64,000 bases of DNA from CBDCWT01 sp965223305 (GTDB lineage Bacteria; Planctomycetota; Planctomycetia; Pirellulales; Pirellulaceae), in the NCBI GenBank assembly GCA_965223305.1, contig CBDCWT010000058.1, positions 186,001-250,000 of the forward strand, read 5' to 3'. A program made the translations under genes and the position numbers. Below are positions 54,397 to 63,747 of the stretch, one piece after another. The stretch's first letter is position 1. The number at the start of each line of letters is the position of its first letter. Under the pieces are notes generated by a model, which was not told where the DNA came from, searched no databases, and saw nothing but the letters and a program-made list of their open reading frames with translations.

Positions 54397-56118
54397 ATGT
54401 CTGTCCGAAATCTGCTTCTCCTGCTCGTCCCAGTCTGTTCTCTTGTTCCCGTCGGCTGCAGCTCGCGATCCCCTTCGTCATCTTCGTCCACTGAAAGTCC
54501 GTCGGTGCAGATCGTCGAGCGAGACACTGGCCCCACAGACCGCGGTCAAAGTGAGGAGCGGAATCTCGAGATCGAAGAGCGCTGGAATGCTTTCTACGAC
54601 ACCGAATACGACCGCGGCGGGACGCTCGTCGTCGGAGCTATCGGAGATGCTGACTCGCTGAACGATCTGACGAGCGGAGCTCGCGGTGCTGACAACATCA
54701 TCTACCTGCTGTTCCTGCAACTGACACGACCGAGTCCCGACTTTTCGCACGCGCCGATGCTCGCCAAGTCATGGGAGTTTTCGGAAGATCACCTCGAACT
54801 GACTTTTCACCTCCGCGACGACGTCTATTGGCACGACGGCGAGCAGACCACGGCGCACGACGTGCAGTTCACTTTTGAGAAGCAGAGGAACCCGAACATC
54901 GGTTGGTCGGCGATCAAATGGAAGCAGTTCATCACCGAGTGTCAAGTTGTCGACGACTTTACTGTGAAATTTGTTTTCGAGCAGGTTTACCCCTACCAAT
55001 TGATGGATGCTACAGTCGGTTACATTCTGCCAAAACACCTCTTGGAAGATCTGGCTGATGAGGAGTGGAAGGACTGTGAGTTCAACCGCAAGCCGGTGGG
55101 CAACGGACCGTTCAAGTTCAAAGAATGGAAGGCCCAACAGCACATCGAAATCGTCGCGAACGAAGATTTTCATTTGGGCCGACCGCCACTCGACCGAGTG
55201 ATCTTCAAGGTGGTGCCCGACCAGGAGAACCTGGTCCTCCAGCTGAAGAGTGGTGATATCGACGCTATGGAACGTGTGCCTCCCCAGTTGTTTGATGGCC
55301 TGTCCAAGCAAGGGCAACTGGTTTCCCACATCTATTCCGGTCGCGACTACACTTACCTAGCTTGGAATCTGCGCAATCCTCTATTCGAGTCCAAGAAAGT
55401 GCGTCAGGCGCTGACGATGGCCATCAATCGTGAGGAGATCATCGATGCGCTGTTGTTTCAATTCGGGGAGGTCTGCAACGGACCCATTTCGCCCATTATC
55501 TGGGCACACAACCCGGACGTACCGACCTTCCCGTACGATCCGCAGCGAGCCAAGCAGTTGCTAGCCGAGGAGGGCTGGCGCGACACCGATGGCGACGGCT
55601 GGCTCGACAAGGATGGCAAGCGATTCTCGTTTTCTCTCCGAACTAACAAGGGGAACCGCTTGCGCGAGGATGTCACAGTGATGGTGCAGAACATGCTCAA
55701 GGAAGTCGGAATCGAGGTGGAACCGAACATCCTGGAGTGGACGATTCTGTTACAGGACCTGAACCAACGAAACTTCGAGGCAACGGTCATGGGATGGAGC
55801 GTCGCCCTCAAGATGGACATGACCACGGTTTGGCACTCAGCCTCCATCGAGGACAAGTTCAACTTTGTTTCCTACTCCAACCCCGAGTTCGACGCTCTGA
55901 ACGACAAAGCGATTTTCGAGATGGACCGCGAAAAGGCGAAGCAGATGTGGTGGAGAGCACAAGAGATGGTTGCTGAAGATCAGCCTTACACCTTCCTTTA
56001 CACTCCGAAGTCGATCAACGTTATTCACCGACGGTTTGAGAATGTGCAGATGGAGCCGGTAAGCTGGGTGTACAACCTGGAGCAGTGGTGGGTCCCCAAA
56101 GATCAGCGAAAGTACTGA
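54397..56118 (+). CDS. Peptide ABC transporter substrate-binding lipoprotein
   Basis: A 573-residue family-5 extracellular solute-binding protein (SBP_bac_5, DppA/OppA type). The signal ends in a lipobox (VPVGC), followed by a Ser-rich linker. Landmarks are LAKSWEFSEDHLELTFHLRD, DVYWHDGEQTTAHDVQFTFE and VGNGPFKFKEWK. It captures oligopeptides or similar ligands and delivers them to the permease encoded just downstream. A hairpin lies between this gene and the permease genes at 56124. First gene of a complete five-gene transporter. Confidence 0.93.
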   Translation: MSVRNLLLLLVPVCSLVPVGCSSRSPSSSSSTESPSVQIVERDTGPTDRGQSEERNLEIEERWNAFYDTEYDRGGTLVVGAIGDADSLNDLTSGARGADNIIYLLFLQLTRPSPDFSHAPMLAKSWEFSEDHLELTFHLRDDVYWHDGEQTTAHDVQFTFEKQRNPNIGWSAIKWKQFITECQVVDDFTVKFVFEQVYPYQLMDATVGYILPKHLLEDLADEEWKDCEFNRKPVGNGPFKFKEWKAQQHIEIVANEDFHLGRPPLDRVIFKVVPDQENLVLQLKSGDIDAMERVPPQLFDGLSKQGQLVSHIYSGRDYTYLAWNLRNPLFESKKVRQALTMAINREEIIDALLFQFGEVCNGPISPIIWAHNPDVPTFPYDPQRAKQLLAEEGWRDTDGDGWLDKDGKRFSFSLRTNKGNRLREDVTVMVQNMLKEVGIEVEPNILEWTILLQDLNQRNFEATVMGWSVALKMDMTTVWHSASIEDKFNFVSYSNPEFDALNDKAIFEMDREKAKQMWWRAQEMVAEDQPYTFLYTPKSINVIHRRFENVQMEPVSWVYNLEQWWVPKDQRKY

Positions 56119-56123
56119 TTGTT

Positions 56124-56149
56124 GGGGCTGGCGAAGCCCCGTCATTTTT
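56124..56149 (+). terminator. Hairpin between substrate-binding protein and permease genes
   Basis: GGGGCT, loop GGCGA, AGCCCC, then GTCATTTTT. A 6-bp GC stem with a nearby T-run, placed between the binding-protein gene and the permeases. Such partial terminators lower downstream expression so that binding protein is made in excess. Strength not known. Confidence 0.5.
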
Positions 56150-56185
56150 CGCCACGCCGGGAACTGATCCTCCCCTGCCAATCGT

Positions 56186-57166
56186 ATGCACACCTACATT
56201 CTTCGCCGTGTTTTGATTGCAATCCCGATTCTGTGGGGATTGCTGACCATCAATTTCTTCCTCATTCACGCCGCCCCCGGTGATCCCACCGACATCTTCT
56301 ACAATCCCGATATGACGCCCGAGGTGCGGGAGAACATTCGCCGTGTTTACGGCTTGGACCAGCCCCTCGGCGTCCAGTACATGAAGTACATAAAGGGAGT
56401 CATGCTGGACCTCGAGTTCGGATACTCGATTGCAAAACGGCGACCGGTCAAGGACGAAGTTCTCGACGCACTTCCGAACACGATTCAACTGGCAGTGTTG
56501 GCGTTGCTTATCGAATTGACCCTGGGACTTGCGATCGGAGTGCTGGCTGCGGTGCGACAGTACTCGGCATTTGACAACATCGCACGGGTGACGACGCTGA
56601 CTTTCTATTCGATGCCCTCTTTCTATCTAGGGCTAGTGCTGCTGTTTCTGTTCGCCGGAGGAATCACAGCCACCCACTGGTTGCCCGCTTCGGGCATGAT
56701 TGACGTAGTTCGCTACGAGTCGATGTCGGCAGTCGAACGCATCGGGGATCGCGTCGCGCATATCTTGCTTCCCAGCCTGACTCTGGGGCTGGGCGCTGCG
56801 GCGGCTATCTCGCGCTACATGCGAGGTGAACTACTGGAGGTCATCCGCCAGGACTATATCCGCACAGCGCGGGCCAAAGGACTACCGGAGCGCGTCGTGG
56901 TCTTCAAGCACGGTATGCGGAACGCGCTGTTGTCCATCATCACGATTGTGGGGCTCAGCCTTCCTTTCTTGTTCAGCGGAACGGTCATCGTAGAACAAGT
57001 TTTCGCATGGCCGGGGATGGGCCGTGTGGCCGTCGACGCCGCCTTCCAACGCGATTACCCGATGTTCCTCGCCGTGAACCTCATCCTGGGCACGATGGTT
57101 GTGCTCAGCACGCTGGTCACCGATATCTTGTACGCTGTCGTCGATCCCCGCGTGAGGCTTTCTTAG
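56186..57166 (+). CDS. dppB: Peptide ABC transporter permease, DppB type
   Basis: A 326-residue inner-membrane permease with six transmembrane segments. The N-terminal segment is YILRRVLIAIPILWGLLTIN. The periplasmic loop carries FLIHAAPGDPTDIFY. The EAA loop that contacts the ATPase reads LLEVIRQDYIRTARAKGLPE, and the last helix region has VIVEQVFAWPGMGRVAVDA. Typical DppB length. It ends 0 bp before the next gene (TAG then ATG), so translation is coupled. Confidence 0.93.
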   Translation: MHTYILRRVLIAIPILWGLLTINFFLIHAAPGDPTDIFYNPDMTPEVRENIRRVYGLDQPLGVQYMKYIKGVMLDLEFGYSIAKRRPVKDEVLDALPNTIQLAVLALLIELTLGLAIGVLAAVRQYSAFDNIARVTTLTFYSMPSFYLGLVLLFLFAGGITATHWLPASGMIDVVRYESMSAVERIGDRVAHILLPSLTLGLGAAAAISRYMRGELLEVIRQDYIRTARAKGLPERVVVFKHGMRNALLSIITIVGLSLPFLFSGTVIVEQVFAWPGMGRVAVDAAFQRDYPMFLAVNLILGTMVVLSTLVTDILYAVVDPRVRLS

Positions 57167-58318
57167 ATGAACGCGTCGCATTGGGTTCCCGGCGTGGGAC
57201 ATTGGTCACTCGGTCAACGTGGCAAGGGGACCATTCTGGCGTTTGTCTTCCTGACGTTCGTCGCGTTGACCTGCTGGCAGGCGCGCACCATGTTGGCAAC
57301 GATCTCCCATACGGCTCACAAGATCGCCGGCGAGAGGGTGACCTACACCACGCGCGACTTGGATTTCTTGGTAAGCACGCTGTTCTTGATTGCGATGCTA
57401 GTGGGTCTGGTGGTCTATGGTGGTCTGTCCTGCCGCCGCGCCCGGCGTCTCTTGCAACGGCCGCAGCCTGACAACCAATGGACTATGGTCTGGACGCAGT
57501 TCAAAAAGAACCGGCTCGCCTTGGCAGGTGCGGTGATCATTGTGATTCTCTACATGATTGCTTTCTTGTGTCCCTTCTTGGCGCCGTTCGACCCCGCCGA
57601 ACAGGGACATCGTGTTCGCGAACGGCTACTTTCGCCATCGTTCGAGCATCTACTAGGTACCGATCGCTTTGCCCGCGATGTGTTCAGCCGAATTGTATAT
57701 GGCTCACGCATCTCCCTGCTTGTCGGATTCCTGTCCGTGGGCATCGCGGTGACAATAGGTACCTTAGTCGGCTCCATCGCCGGCTATTACGGAGGCTGGG
57801 TCGATAGCGTGATCATGCGTTTCGTGGACATGATGCTTTCGTTTCCCACGCTTGTGCTGATCATCACCGTGATCGCCTTGTGGCGCAAACAGTCGATCTG
57901 GATCATCATTACTGTCATTGGGCTCATGTCGTGGATGGGAGTGGCACGACTGGTCCGCAGCCAGTTCCTGACGCTCAAGGAACGAGAGTTCTTCCATGCG
58001 GCCCGTGCTCTGGGCGCCAGAACTCCGCGGTTGATTTTCCGCCACTTGTTGCCCAACGCGCTCACTCCTGTGATCGTTTCCGCGACCTTGCGAGTCGGCA
58101 ACACGATCCTGCTCGAGGCCTCGCTCAGTTATCTAGGGCTGGGCGTGCAGCCTCCGACTCCCAGCTGGGGAAACATCGTCTACGACACCAAGGGCAATCT
58201 CTTTACCGAATGGTGGATGCCGCTGTCGGCAGGGCTCGCTATTGTGATCACCGTGATCGGCTACAATCTGCTCGGCGACGGCCTGCGTGACGCACTTGAC
58301 CCCCGGCTGCGAGAATAG
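57167..58318 (+). CDS. dppC: Peptide ABC transporter permease, DppC type, with N-terminal extension
   Basis: A 383-residue permease. The core (about residue 105 onward) has TVWTQFKKNRLALAG-like start, GTDRFARDVFSRIVYGSRIS, the EAA loop FLTLKEREFFHAARALGART and SLSYLGLGVQPPTPSWGN. Usual DppC proteins have about 290-300 residues. Here ~100 residues are added at the N-terminus containing two hydrophobic segments (TILAFVFLTFVALTCW and LVSTLFLIAMLVGLVVYGGL) and a pore-distal loop. The start ATG is fixed by the preceding stop, so the extension is real unless the gene begins internally. Confidence 0.9.
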   Translation: MNASHWVPGVGHWSLGQRGKGTILAFVFLTFVALTCWQARTMLATISHTAHKIAGERVTYTTRDLDFLVSTLFLIAMLVGLVVYGGLSCRRARRLLQRPQPDNQWTMVWTQFKKNRLALAGAVIIVILYMIAFLCPFLAPFDPAEQGHRVRERLLSPSFEHLLGTDRFARDVFSRIVYGSRISLLVGFLSVGIAVTIGTLVGSIAGYYGGWVDSVIMRFVDMMLSFPTLVLIITVIALWRKQSIWIIITVIGLMSWMGVARLVRSQFLTLKEREFFHAARALGARTPRLIFRHLLPNALTPVIVSATLRVGNTILLEASLSYLGLGVQPPTPSWGNIVYDTKGNLFTEWWMPLSAGLAIVITVIGYNLLGDGLRDALDPRLRE

Positions 58319-58482
58319 TGTCAGCGAAGATCGGCCCTAAAAAATGCACGTGGCCTAGGCTTTATCTCGAAAGGAGTGACGAGGCTCGAGCTGAGGTTCG
58401 GAAACGTCGGAAAATCCTGGTTGAGCAGGAGCTTCGCCCGTCCGGATTTGGTTCGAGTCGAGTTTGAAACCAAACCTAGCCT

Positions 58483-59490
58483 ATGACTGAACCGCTTGTC
58501 GAGATCGCGAACCTCCGAACCCATTTCTTCACCGACGCGGGTGTCGTCAAGGCGGTGGACGACGTGTCACTAACCATCCCTAAAGGGAAGACCTTGGGGC
58601 TGGTGGGTGAATCGGGCTGCGGCAAGTCCGTCACCGCTCTGTCGATCATTCGGCTCGTTTCACATCCGGGCCGAATCGTCAGCGGCTCGATCAAACTGTT
58701 CGAAGATCGTGAGTCAATCGAACTGACCGAGTTGAGCAAACGCGAGATGCGTCAGCTACGGGGAAACACGGTCTCGATGATCTTCCAAGAGCCAATGACG
58801 TCGCTGAACCCGGTCTTTTCTGTCGGCGCACAGATCTCGGAGGCGGTCAGGATCCACCAGAAGGTCAACCGAGCCGAGGCATGGGATCGCGCTATTGAGA
58901 TGCTGAAAAAAGTGAAGGTCCCGTCGCCAGAACAGCGCGTCAAAGAGTACCCCCACCAATTCTCAGGTGGCATGCGACAGCGAGTGATGATCGCGATGGC
59001 CCTAGCGTGCAACCCCCGGCTGCTGATTGCGGATGAGCCGACTACGGCCCTGGACGTTACGATTCAAGCTCAGATCCTAGAACTTCTTCAGGAGTTGCAA
59101 GCAGACACAGGGATGTCGATCCTCATGATCACACACGACCTCGGTGTCATCGCTGAAGTCGCCGATGACGTCGCTGTAATGTACGCGTCAAAGGTGGTCG
59201 AAGAAGCCGCTGTTGATGAGCTCTATGCAAACCCACGTCATCCGTACACCCACGGCTTGCTCGCATCACGGCCGGTTCCTGGAATGAATAGGAGCGAACC
59301 GCTCCGCTCGATTGACGGAATGGTCCCAAGTCCCTTGCAATTTCCGACCGGATGTAAGTTTCATCCGCGATGTGCGTTTGTCCAGGATCTGTGCCGACAA
59401 GAAGAGCCGTCCTTGCGCGAAATCGCGAGTGGGCATCTCGGGCGCTGCCACTTCGCGGACGAGATCGTCTACGGTCAACCAACAACATGA
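58483..59490 (+). CDS. dppD: Peptide ABC transporter ATP-binding protein, DppD type
   Basis: A 335-residue ATPase. Walker A is GLVGESGCGKSVTALSII, the signature motif is FSGGMRQRVMIAMALAC, Walker B is PRLLIADEPTTALDV and the H-loop is MILMITHDLGVIAEVAD-like. The C-terminus carries the oligopeptide-type extension with GCKFHPRCAFVQDLCRQEEP, whose cysteines hold an iron-sulfur cluster in some relatives. No clear Shine-Dalgarno sequence precedes the ATG. The spacing to the upstream permease is 164 bp. Confidence 0.93.
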   Translation: MTEPLVEIANLRTHFFTDAGVVKAVDDVSLTIPKGKTLGLVGESGCGKSVTALSIIRLVSHPGRIVSGSIKLFEDRESIELTELSKREMRQLRGNTVSMIFQEPMTSLNPVFSVGAQISEAVRIHQKVNRAEAWDRAIEMLKKVKVPSPEQRVKEYPHQFSGGMRQRVMIAMALACNPRLLIADEPTTALDVTIQAQILELLQELQADTGMSILMITHDLGVIAEVADDVAVMYASKVVEEAAVDELYANPRHPYTHGLLASRPVPGMNRSEPLRSIDGMVPSPLQFPTGCKFHPRCAFVQDLCRQEEPSLREIASGHLGRCHFADEIVYGQPTT

Positions 59491-59587
59491 TGGCTCACCT
59501 TATGACACTCCCGCTGACGCGATCCCCCTCGGTAGAGCCAGGATGTCCACGGCCGTCTCCCCGACAGGAACATGCCCAACCTCGCCC

Positions 59588-60559
59588 ATGACTGAACCGT
59601 TACTAGAAGTCGAAAACCTCACGAAGTACTTTCCGGTACGACGTGGCATCCTGCAACGAGTCGTGGGACAGGTGCAGGCGGTGGAAAAGGTCTCCTTCTC
59701 CATAGCACCAGGCGAAACGCTTGGACTTGTAGGCGAAAGTGGGTGCGGAAAGACGACAGTTGGACGTACGCTTTTGAGGCTCTACGAACCGACGGGTGGG
59801 ACAATCAGGTTCGATCAGGAAGACATCACGGCCATCCGAGGGCCAGCGCTGCGGACGCTCCGGCGCGACATGCAGATCGTCTTTCAAGATCCATACTCTT
59901 CACTAAACCCGCGGATGACGATCCGGGGGATCATCCAAGAGGGATTGGCCATCCATGGAATCGGAAGTCGCAGCAGCCGTCTAGACACGGTCAAAGATGT
60001 ACTGGCCAAAGTCGGTTTGGATGAAACCTACATCAACCGCTACCCACATGAGTTCTCAGGTGGGCAACGCCAACGAATCAGCGTTGCTCGGGCGCTTGCC
60101 CTCAGTCCACGGTTCATTGTGCTGGATGAACCTGTCTCGGCCCTTGACGTCTCAATCCAAAGCCAGATCATCAACCTCTTGAATGACCTCAAAGCAGAAC
60201 TTGAACTGACTTATCTTTTCATCTCACACGATCTGTCGGTGGTCGAGTACATCTCGGATCGGGTGGCCGTGATGTACTTGGGCGAAATCGTAGAAACCGC
60301 GACGAGTGAAGAGCTCTACGCCAACCCGCTGCACCCTTACACGCAAGCACTGCTCTCCTCGATACCAGCGATGAACCCGACAACCCAGCGCGAGCGGATC
60401 GTATTAGAGGACGATGTACCCAGCCCCCTTAACCCGCCAAGCGGCTGCAAGTTTCATCCCCGCTGCCCGATCGCCGAGGATATCTGCCGGCAAACCCCGC
60501 CGCCGCCTTTGTCGATCGGAGACCATCATGTCAGCTGCCACGCCGTTGCGGAGGAATGA
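59588..60559 (+). CDS. dppF: Peptide ABC transporter ATP-binding protein, DppF type
   Basis: A 323-residue ATPase, the partner of DppD. Walker A is GLVGESGCGKTTVGRTLL, signature FSGGQRQRISVARALALSPR, Walker B FIVLDEPVSALDV and H-loop LFISHDLSVVEYISD. The C-terminal GCKFHPRCPIAEDICRQTPP matches DppD's cysteine-rich tail. The ATG at 59588 is chosen because it gives MTEPLLEVENL, matching the MTEPLVEIANL start of DppD; the longer frame overlaps dppD. With the other four genes it completes a Dpp/Opp-type importer. Confidence 0.92.
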   Translation: MTEPLLEVENLTKYFPVRRGILQRVVGQVQAVEKVSFSIAPGETLGLVGESGCGKTTVGRTLLRLYEPTGGTIRFDQEDITAIRGPALRTLRRDMQIVFQDPYSSLNPRMTIRGIIQEGLAIHGIGSRSSRLDTVKDVLAKVGLDETYINRYPHEFSGGQRQRISVARALALSPRFIVLDEPVSALDVSIQSQIINLLNDLKAELELTYLFISHDLSVVEYISDRVAVMYLGEIVETATSEELYANPLHPYTQALLSSIPAMNPTTQRERIVLEDDVPSPLNPPSGCKFHPRCPIAEDICRQTPPPPLSIGDHHVSCHAVAEE

Positions 60560-60603
60560 AAGTTCTGTGCTACTAATCAGGCTTCACCCCTCATCCGGCC
60601 TTC

Positions 60604-60620
60604 TCTCCCCGGCGGGGAGA
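60604..60620. repeat. Short GC palindrome after dppF
   Basis: TCTCCCCGGCGGGGAGA, a perfect 7-bp stem with a 3-base loop (GGC) and no T-run. A common interspersed palindrome in several phyla; here it may help end or protect the dpp transcript. Confidence 0.5.
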
Positions 60621-60652
60621 AGGGACTTTGGTGGCGGCTACGCCCCGCGCTA

Positions 60653-60828
60653 ACCCGAATTATTCATGAGCGATCTGCTGCGAGGTCGTAAGTCCATCCG
60701 TGGCTTCGTCATGCTTCACAATTCTCCCTCGACGTATTGCTTCAATACGCCTGCGGAAGAATTGCTCGCCTTCCTTGCCACGAACGTACTTACAACCTCT
60801 CGCCACGATCTTCATGAATAATCCGGGC
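60653..60828 (-). mobile_element. 176-bp TA-flanked MITE-like element, copy 3 (inverted)
   Basis: The same 176-bp element in the opposite orientation, with outer bases TA on one side and TG on the other. Its ORF (60660-60815, minus strand) is intact, 51 residues, and can be extended upstream in frame. Compared with copy 2 the only internal difference I find is GTG versus GTC in the fourth codon, a silent change. The gap 60560-60916 contains this element and the palindrome above and nothing else. Confidence 0.84.
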
Positions 60829-60916
60829 TGAAGGCTCAGGCGCATCGAGACAGTGGAGCGTCGCCGATTTTGGTGAACAGACTCTAGGAATCGGCAGCCA
60901 CGCTGAAAAGACACGC

Positions 60917-62329
60917 CTACAGAAGATGCCTTGCTTTGATGTCGAGATAACGATTAACCAGCGGCGCTGTCATTTCATCCGGAAAAACATCGAGCGCCAA
61001 GACACCCCGGCGCTCCAAGTCACGTAGCACCTGGTGCCGCCAGGCGAGTATTTCCGCAGCGGCGGCCGCCCGATACATCTCACGCTCACCGACGTAGGGC
61101 TGTTCCGCGGCATCGAAGAGCTGCCGGTCTCGCAACAACACACCCAGCGGCAAATGACGCCCCGCGATGTTGCCCAAGTACTGATAGATCTGGTTCGAAT
61201 TGACCTCGTCGATCACGTTCGTAATCAAAACGACCAGCGACCTTTTCTTGCAACGTGCTGCCAGGTAAAGAAAGGCTTCGTCGTACCGCGACTCGACCAA
61301 CTTCGGAAACCGGTCAAATGCCGCATGTAGTAGACGATTCATTTGACTCATACCGCCTCGAGGCGGCACGTAGGTGTGTATCCGGTCCGAGAAACACACC
61401 AGGCCAGCCGAGTCCCCTTGTCGTAATGCCACGAAGCTCAGCATCAACATAGCGTTCAGCGAATGGTCCAGCAGGTTCAGTCCGGCGGCGGAGTTGGTCA
61501 TCATCCGCCCGCAGTCCAACATGAAGATAATCCGTTGACTCTGGTTCGCTTGAAAGTCCTTGACCGTGAGTTTGTTTCGTCGCGCTGTACTCCGCCAATC
61601 AATGTGCTTGTAGTTGTCGTCCGGAGTGTAGTCGCGCAGCCTTTCGAACTCGTTGTCCTGTCCGATCCGGCGCGTCCGTCGCAGACCCATGAGGCTGAGC
61701 CGATTGGTCCGTGCCAAGATGGCATATTCCGACAGCTGCTTCATATCCGGATAGACAAACACTTCTGACTCGGCGGCACAGGACATGTAACGCCGCCAAA
61801 GACCTAGCAAACTCCGCGACCGGAGGTAGATCATCGTCAGCCGAAAAGCCCCCCGGCGGCGCGACCTGAAGTCGTAGTGCAACTCCGCGCGGCTGCGAGG
61901 CTGAAGATGGAGCCGAAAACTGTCCGGCTGCGCGTCAAACTCTGGAGCCACGTCGTCGCGAACATCGATGTAGCAGTTCCGAGACGATCGATTGCAAACG
62001 ACGAGGTTCACGCGATGCGGTGCCGCCAGAGAGGCAACCTGAGTCATCGATCGTTCGGCCGTAAAAGCAGACTGGTGGGGCAGTGTCCAGATATCGACAA
62101 AGGCCACCAGAAAAATGAGAGCGTCGACGACGGCGACAATCAGAAACAGATCCGGCCAAACTAGTAGTGCCAAAGTGAGCAGGCAGGGCGCCAACAGCAG
62201 GATGACCAGCGGTACATGGGGATAGATGCGTTTCCACGCTGCTACGACGATCAATGGGAGCGAGTACCCCAGCAGCACCAACCACGGCATTGATCGCAGT
62301 AGGTCGAAGAATTGCTGGAGTGTCTGCAT
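60917..62329 (-). CDS. DUF58 domain-containing protein
   Basis: A 470-residue protein with two N-terminal transmembrane segments (LVLLGYSLPLIVVAAWKR and CLLTLALLVWPDLFLIVAVV-like), then a beta-rich domain and a VWA-like DUF58 domain. The DUF58 core reads DYTPDDNYKHIDWRSTARRN, followed by the metal site IIFMLDCGRMM. These proteins work with MoxR ATPases in assembling or remodelling envelope complexes. The MoxR gene ends 29 bp upstream on the same strand. Confidence 0.92.
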   Translation of the reverse strand: MQTLQQFFDLLRSMPWLVLLGYSLPLIVVAAWKRIYPHVPLVILLLAPCLLTLALLVWPDLFLIVAVVDALIFLVAFVDIWTLPHQSAFTAERSMTQVASLAAPHRVNLVVCNRSSRNCYIDVRDDVAPEFDAQPDSFRLHLQPRSRAELHYDFRSRRRGAFRLTMIYLRSRSLLGLWRRYMSCAAESEVFVYPDMKQLSEYAILARTNRLSLMGLRRTRRIGQDNEFERLRDYTPDDNYKHIDWRSTARRNKLTVKDFQANQSQRIIFMLDCGRMMTNSAAGLNLLDHSLNAMLMLSFVALRQGDSAGLVCFSDRIHTYVPPRGGMSQMNRLLHAAFDRFPKLVESRYDEAFLYLAARCKKRSLVVLITNVIDEVNSNQIYQYLGNIAGRHLPLGVLLRDRQLFDAAEQPYVGEREMYRAAAAAEILAWRHQVLRDLERRGVLALDVFPDEMTAPLVNRYLDIKARHLL

Positions 62330-62358
62330 CGCGATCTCGCCGGTTTTCGTAGTAGCTT

Positions 62359-63657
62359 TCAGATCCTCGGCACTTCAACGCTCCGCACCAGCTCTGTCAA
62401 CAAGTCGTCCACCGCGTGCCCTTCCACTTCCGCCTCCGCCGTCAAGCTGACTCGATGCCGCAACGCAGGAAGCACGATCTGGACGACGTCGTCCGGCACC
62501 GCGTAGTCCCGACCGCTGAACGACGCCAAAGTTCGAGCCCCTTGAATCATGGCGATTCCGGCACGCGGTGAAGCGCCCATGTGAAATTGGGGCCATTGCC
62601 GCGTCAGCCGCACGATCCGATTCACGTAGTCAATCAGCTTGTCGTCCACTCGGATAGATGCGTTCGCTTGGACCGTCGCCGTGATCTCTGCAGGAGAAGT
62701 GATTGTCTGTAGTTCGCGCTCAAGCCGTTGATTGATGTCTTGCTGGCTGCTATGCAGCTTCAAAATGTCTGCTTCTTCCTGCTCGAGAGGGTAGGCGGCC
62801 ACCAGTTTGAACATGAATCGGTCAAGTTGCGCCTCCGGCAGGTTATACGTGCCCTCCGACTCAATCGGGTTCTGGGTTGCCAAGACGAGGAATGGCTTTT
62901 CCAGCGTGTGACTCTTGCCATCAACGGTCACCCGATACTCCTGCATGATCTCCAACAGCGCAGCATGTGTCTTCGCCGGTGATCGATTGATCTCGTCCGC
63001 TAGCAACAACTGTGTGAAGACGGGGCCAGGCCGGAAACGAAACTCCTGAGTCTTCATGTCGAAAATCGGTGCTCCGGTAATGTCCGAAGGCATGAGGTCA
63101 GCGGTGAACTGAATGCGTCCGAATTGACATCCCAACACGCGACCCAGGGTACGAACAAACAACGTCTTTCCCAAACCAGGGACACTTTCGATGAGGACGT
63201 GGCCACTGGAGAACAGTGCTACCAGCGCGCCCAAGACCAGATCGTCTTGGCCGACATAAATCTTGCTGATTTCATCGAGAATGCGGTCGAACAGTTGCTT
63301 CGTGGGCGTCTCCGCGCCATCGCGGGCACCCTTTTCGCGCACTTCGCGTAGCGTGGCACCAAGCGACGGCGACGATCCGGCGGTTGGCGCTGGTACACCT
63401 CCCGCCTCCGGAGACAGAGCCTCTTCGGCTGTAGTTGTCTGAGCAACGGATTCGGCCGGCTGCGAAGTTTCAGCGAGATGCTGAGCGCGTGGCAGCACGG
63501 CGGGCACAGGCTGAACCGTCTGGCATTGTGGACACTTTGCCTGCTTGCCGGCAGCGACCGGGGAGACCTGCAGCTGCCGGCCGCACGAGCGACAGCCAAA
63601 CTCAATCGGCTCACCGTCGGCTGCAGAGGGAACCGTAGAATCAGGCGGTATCGTCAT
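62359..63657 (-). CDS. MoxR-family AAA ATPase with N-terminal zinc ribbon
   Basis: A 432-residue AAA+ chaperone-like ATPase. A zinc ribbon at the N-terminus (CRSCGRQL with CPQCQTV) and a low-complexity linker to about residue 120 precede the ATPase domain. Walker A is ESVPGLGKTLFVRTLG, Walker B LLLADEINRSPAKTH, sensor VLATQNPIESEGTYNLPEAQ. MoxR proteins remodel VWA-domain partners, here DUF58 downstream. The zinc ribbon is not part of standard MoxR proteins and is an added planctomycete header. Part of the DUF4350-MoxR-DUF58 set. Confidence 0.94.
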   Translation of the reverse strand: MTIPPDSTVPSAADGEPIEFGCRSCGRQLQVSPVAAGKQAKCPQCQTVQPVPAVLPRAQHLAETSQPAESVAQTTTAEEALSPEAGGVPAPTAGSSPSLGATLREVREKGARDGAETPTKQLFDRILDEISKIYVGQDDLVLGALVALFSSGHVLIESVPGLGKTLFVRTLGRVLGCQFGRIQFTADLMPSDITGAPIFDMKTQEFRFRPGPVFTQLLLADEINRSPAKTHAALLEIMQEYRVTVDGKSHTLEKPFLVLATQNPIESEGTYNLPEAQLDRFMFKLVAAYPLEQEEADILKLHSSQQDINQRLERELQTITSPAEITATVQANASIRVDDKLIDYVNRIVRLTRQWPQFHMGASPRAGIAMIQGARTLASFSGRDYAVPDDVVQIVLPALRHRVSLTAEAEVEGHAVDDLLTELVRSVEVPRI

Positions 63658-63747
63658 GGGGATTTCCGTGCTCTGGCCGGCGCGGCCATGTCAGGCATGC
63701 GTCGCAGAACCACCAAAGGCCGGTCAGCGATGAAGGGGAGGTGAGTC

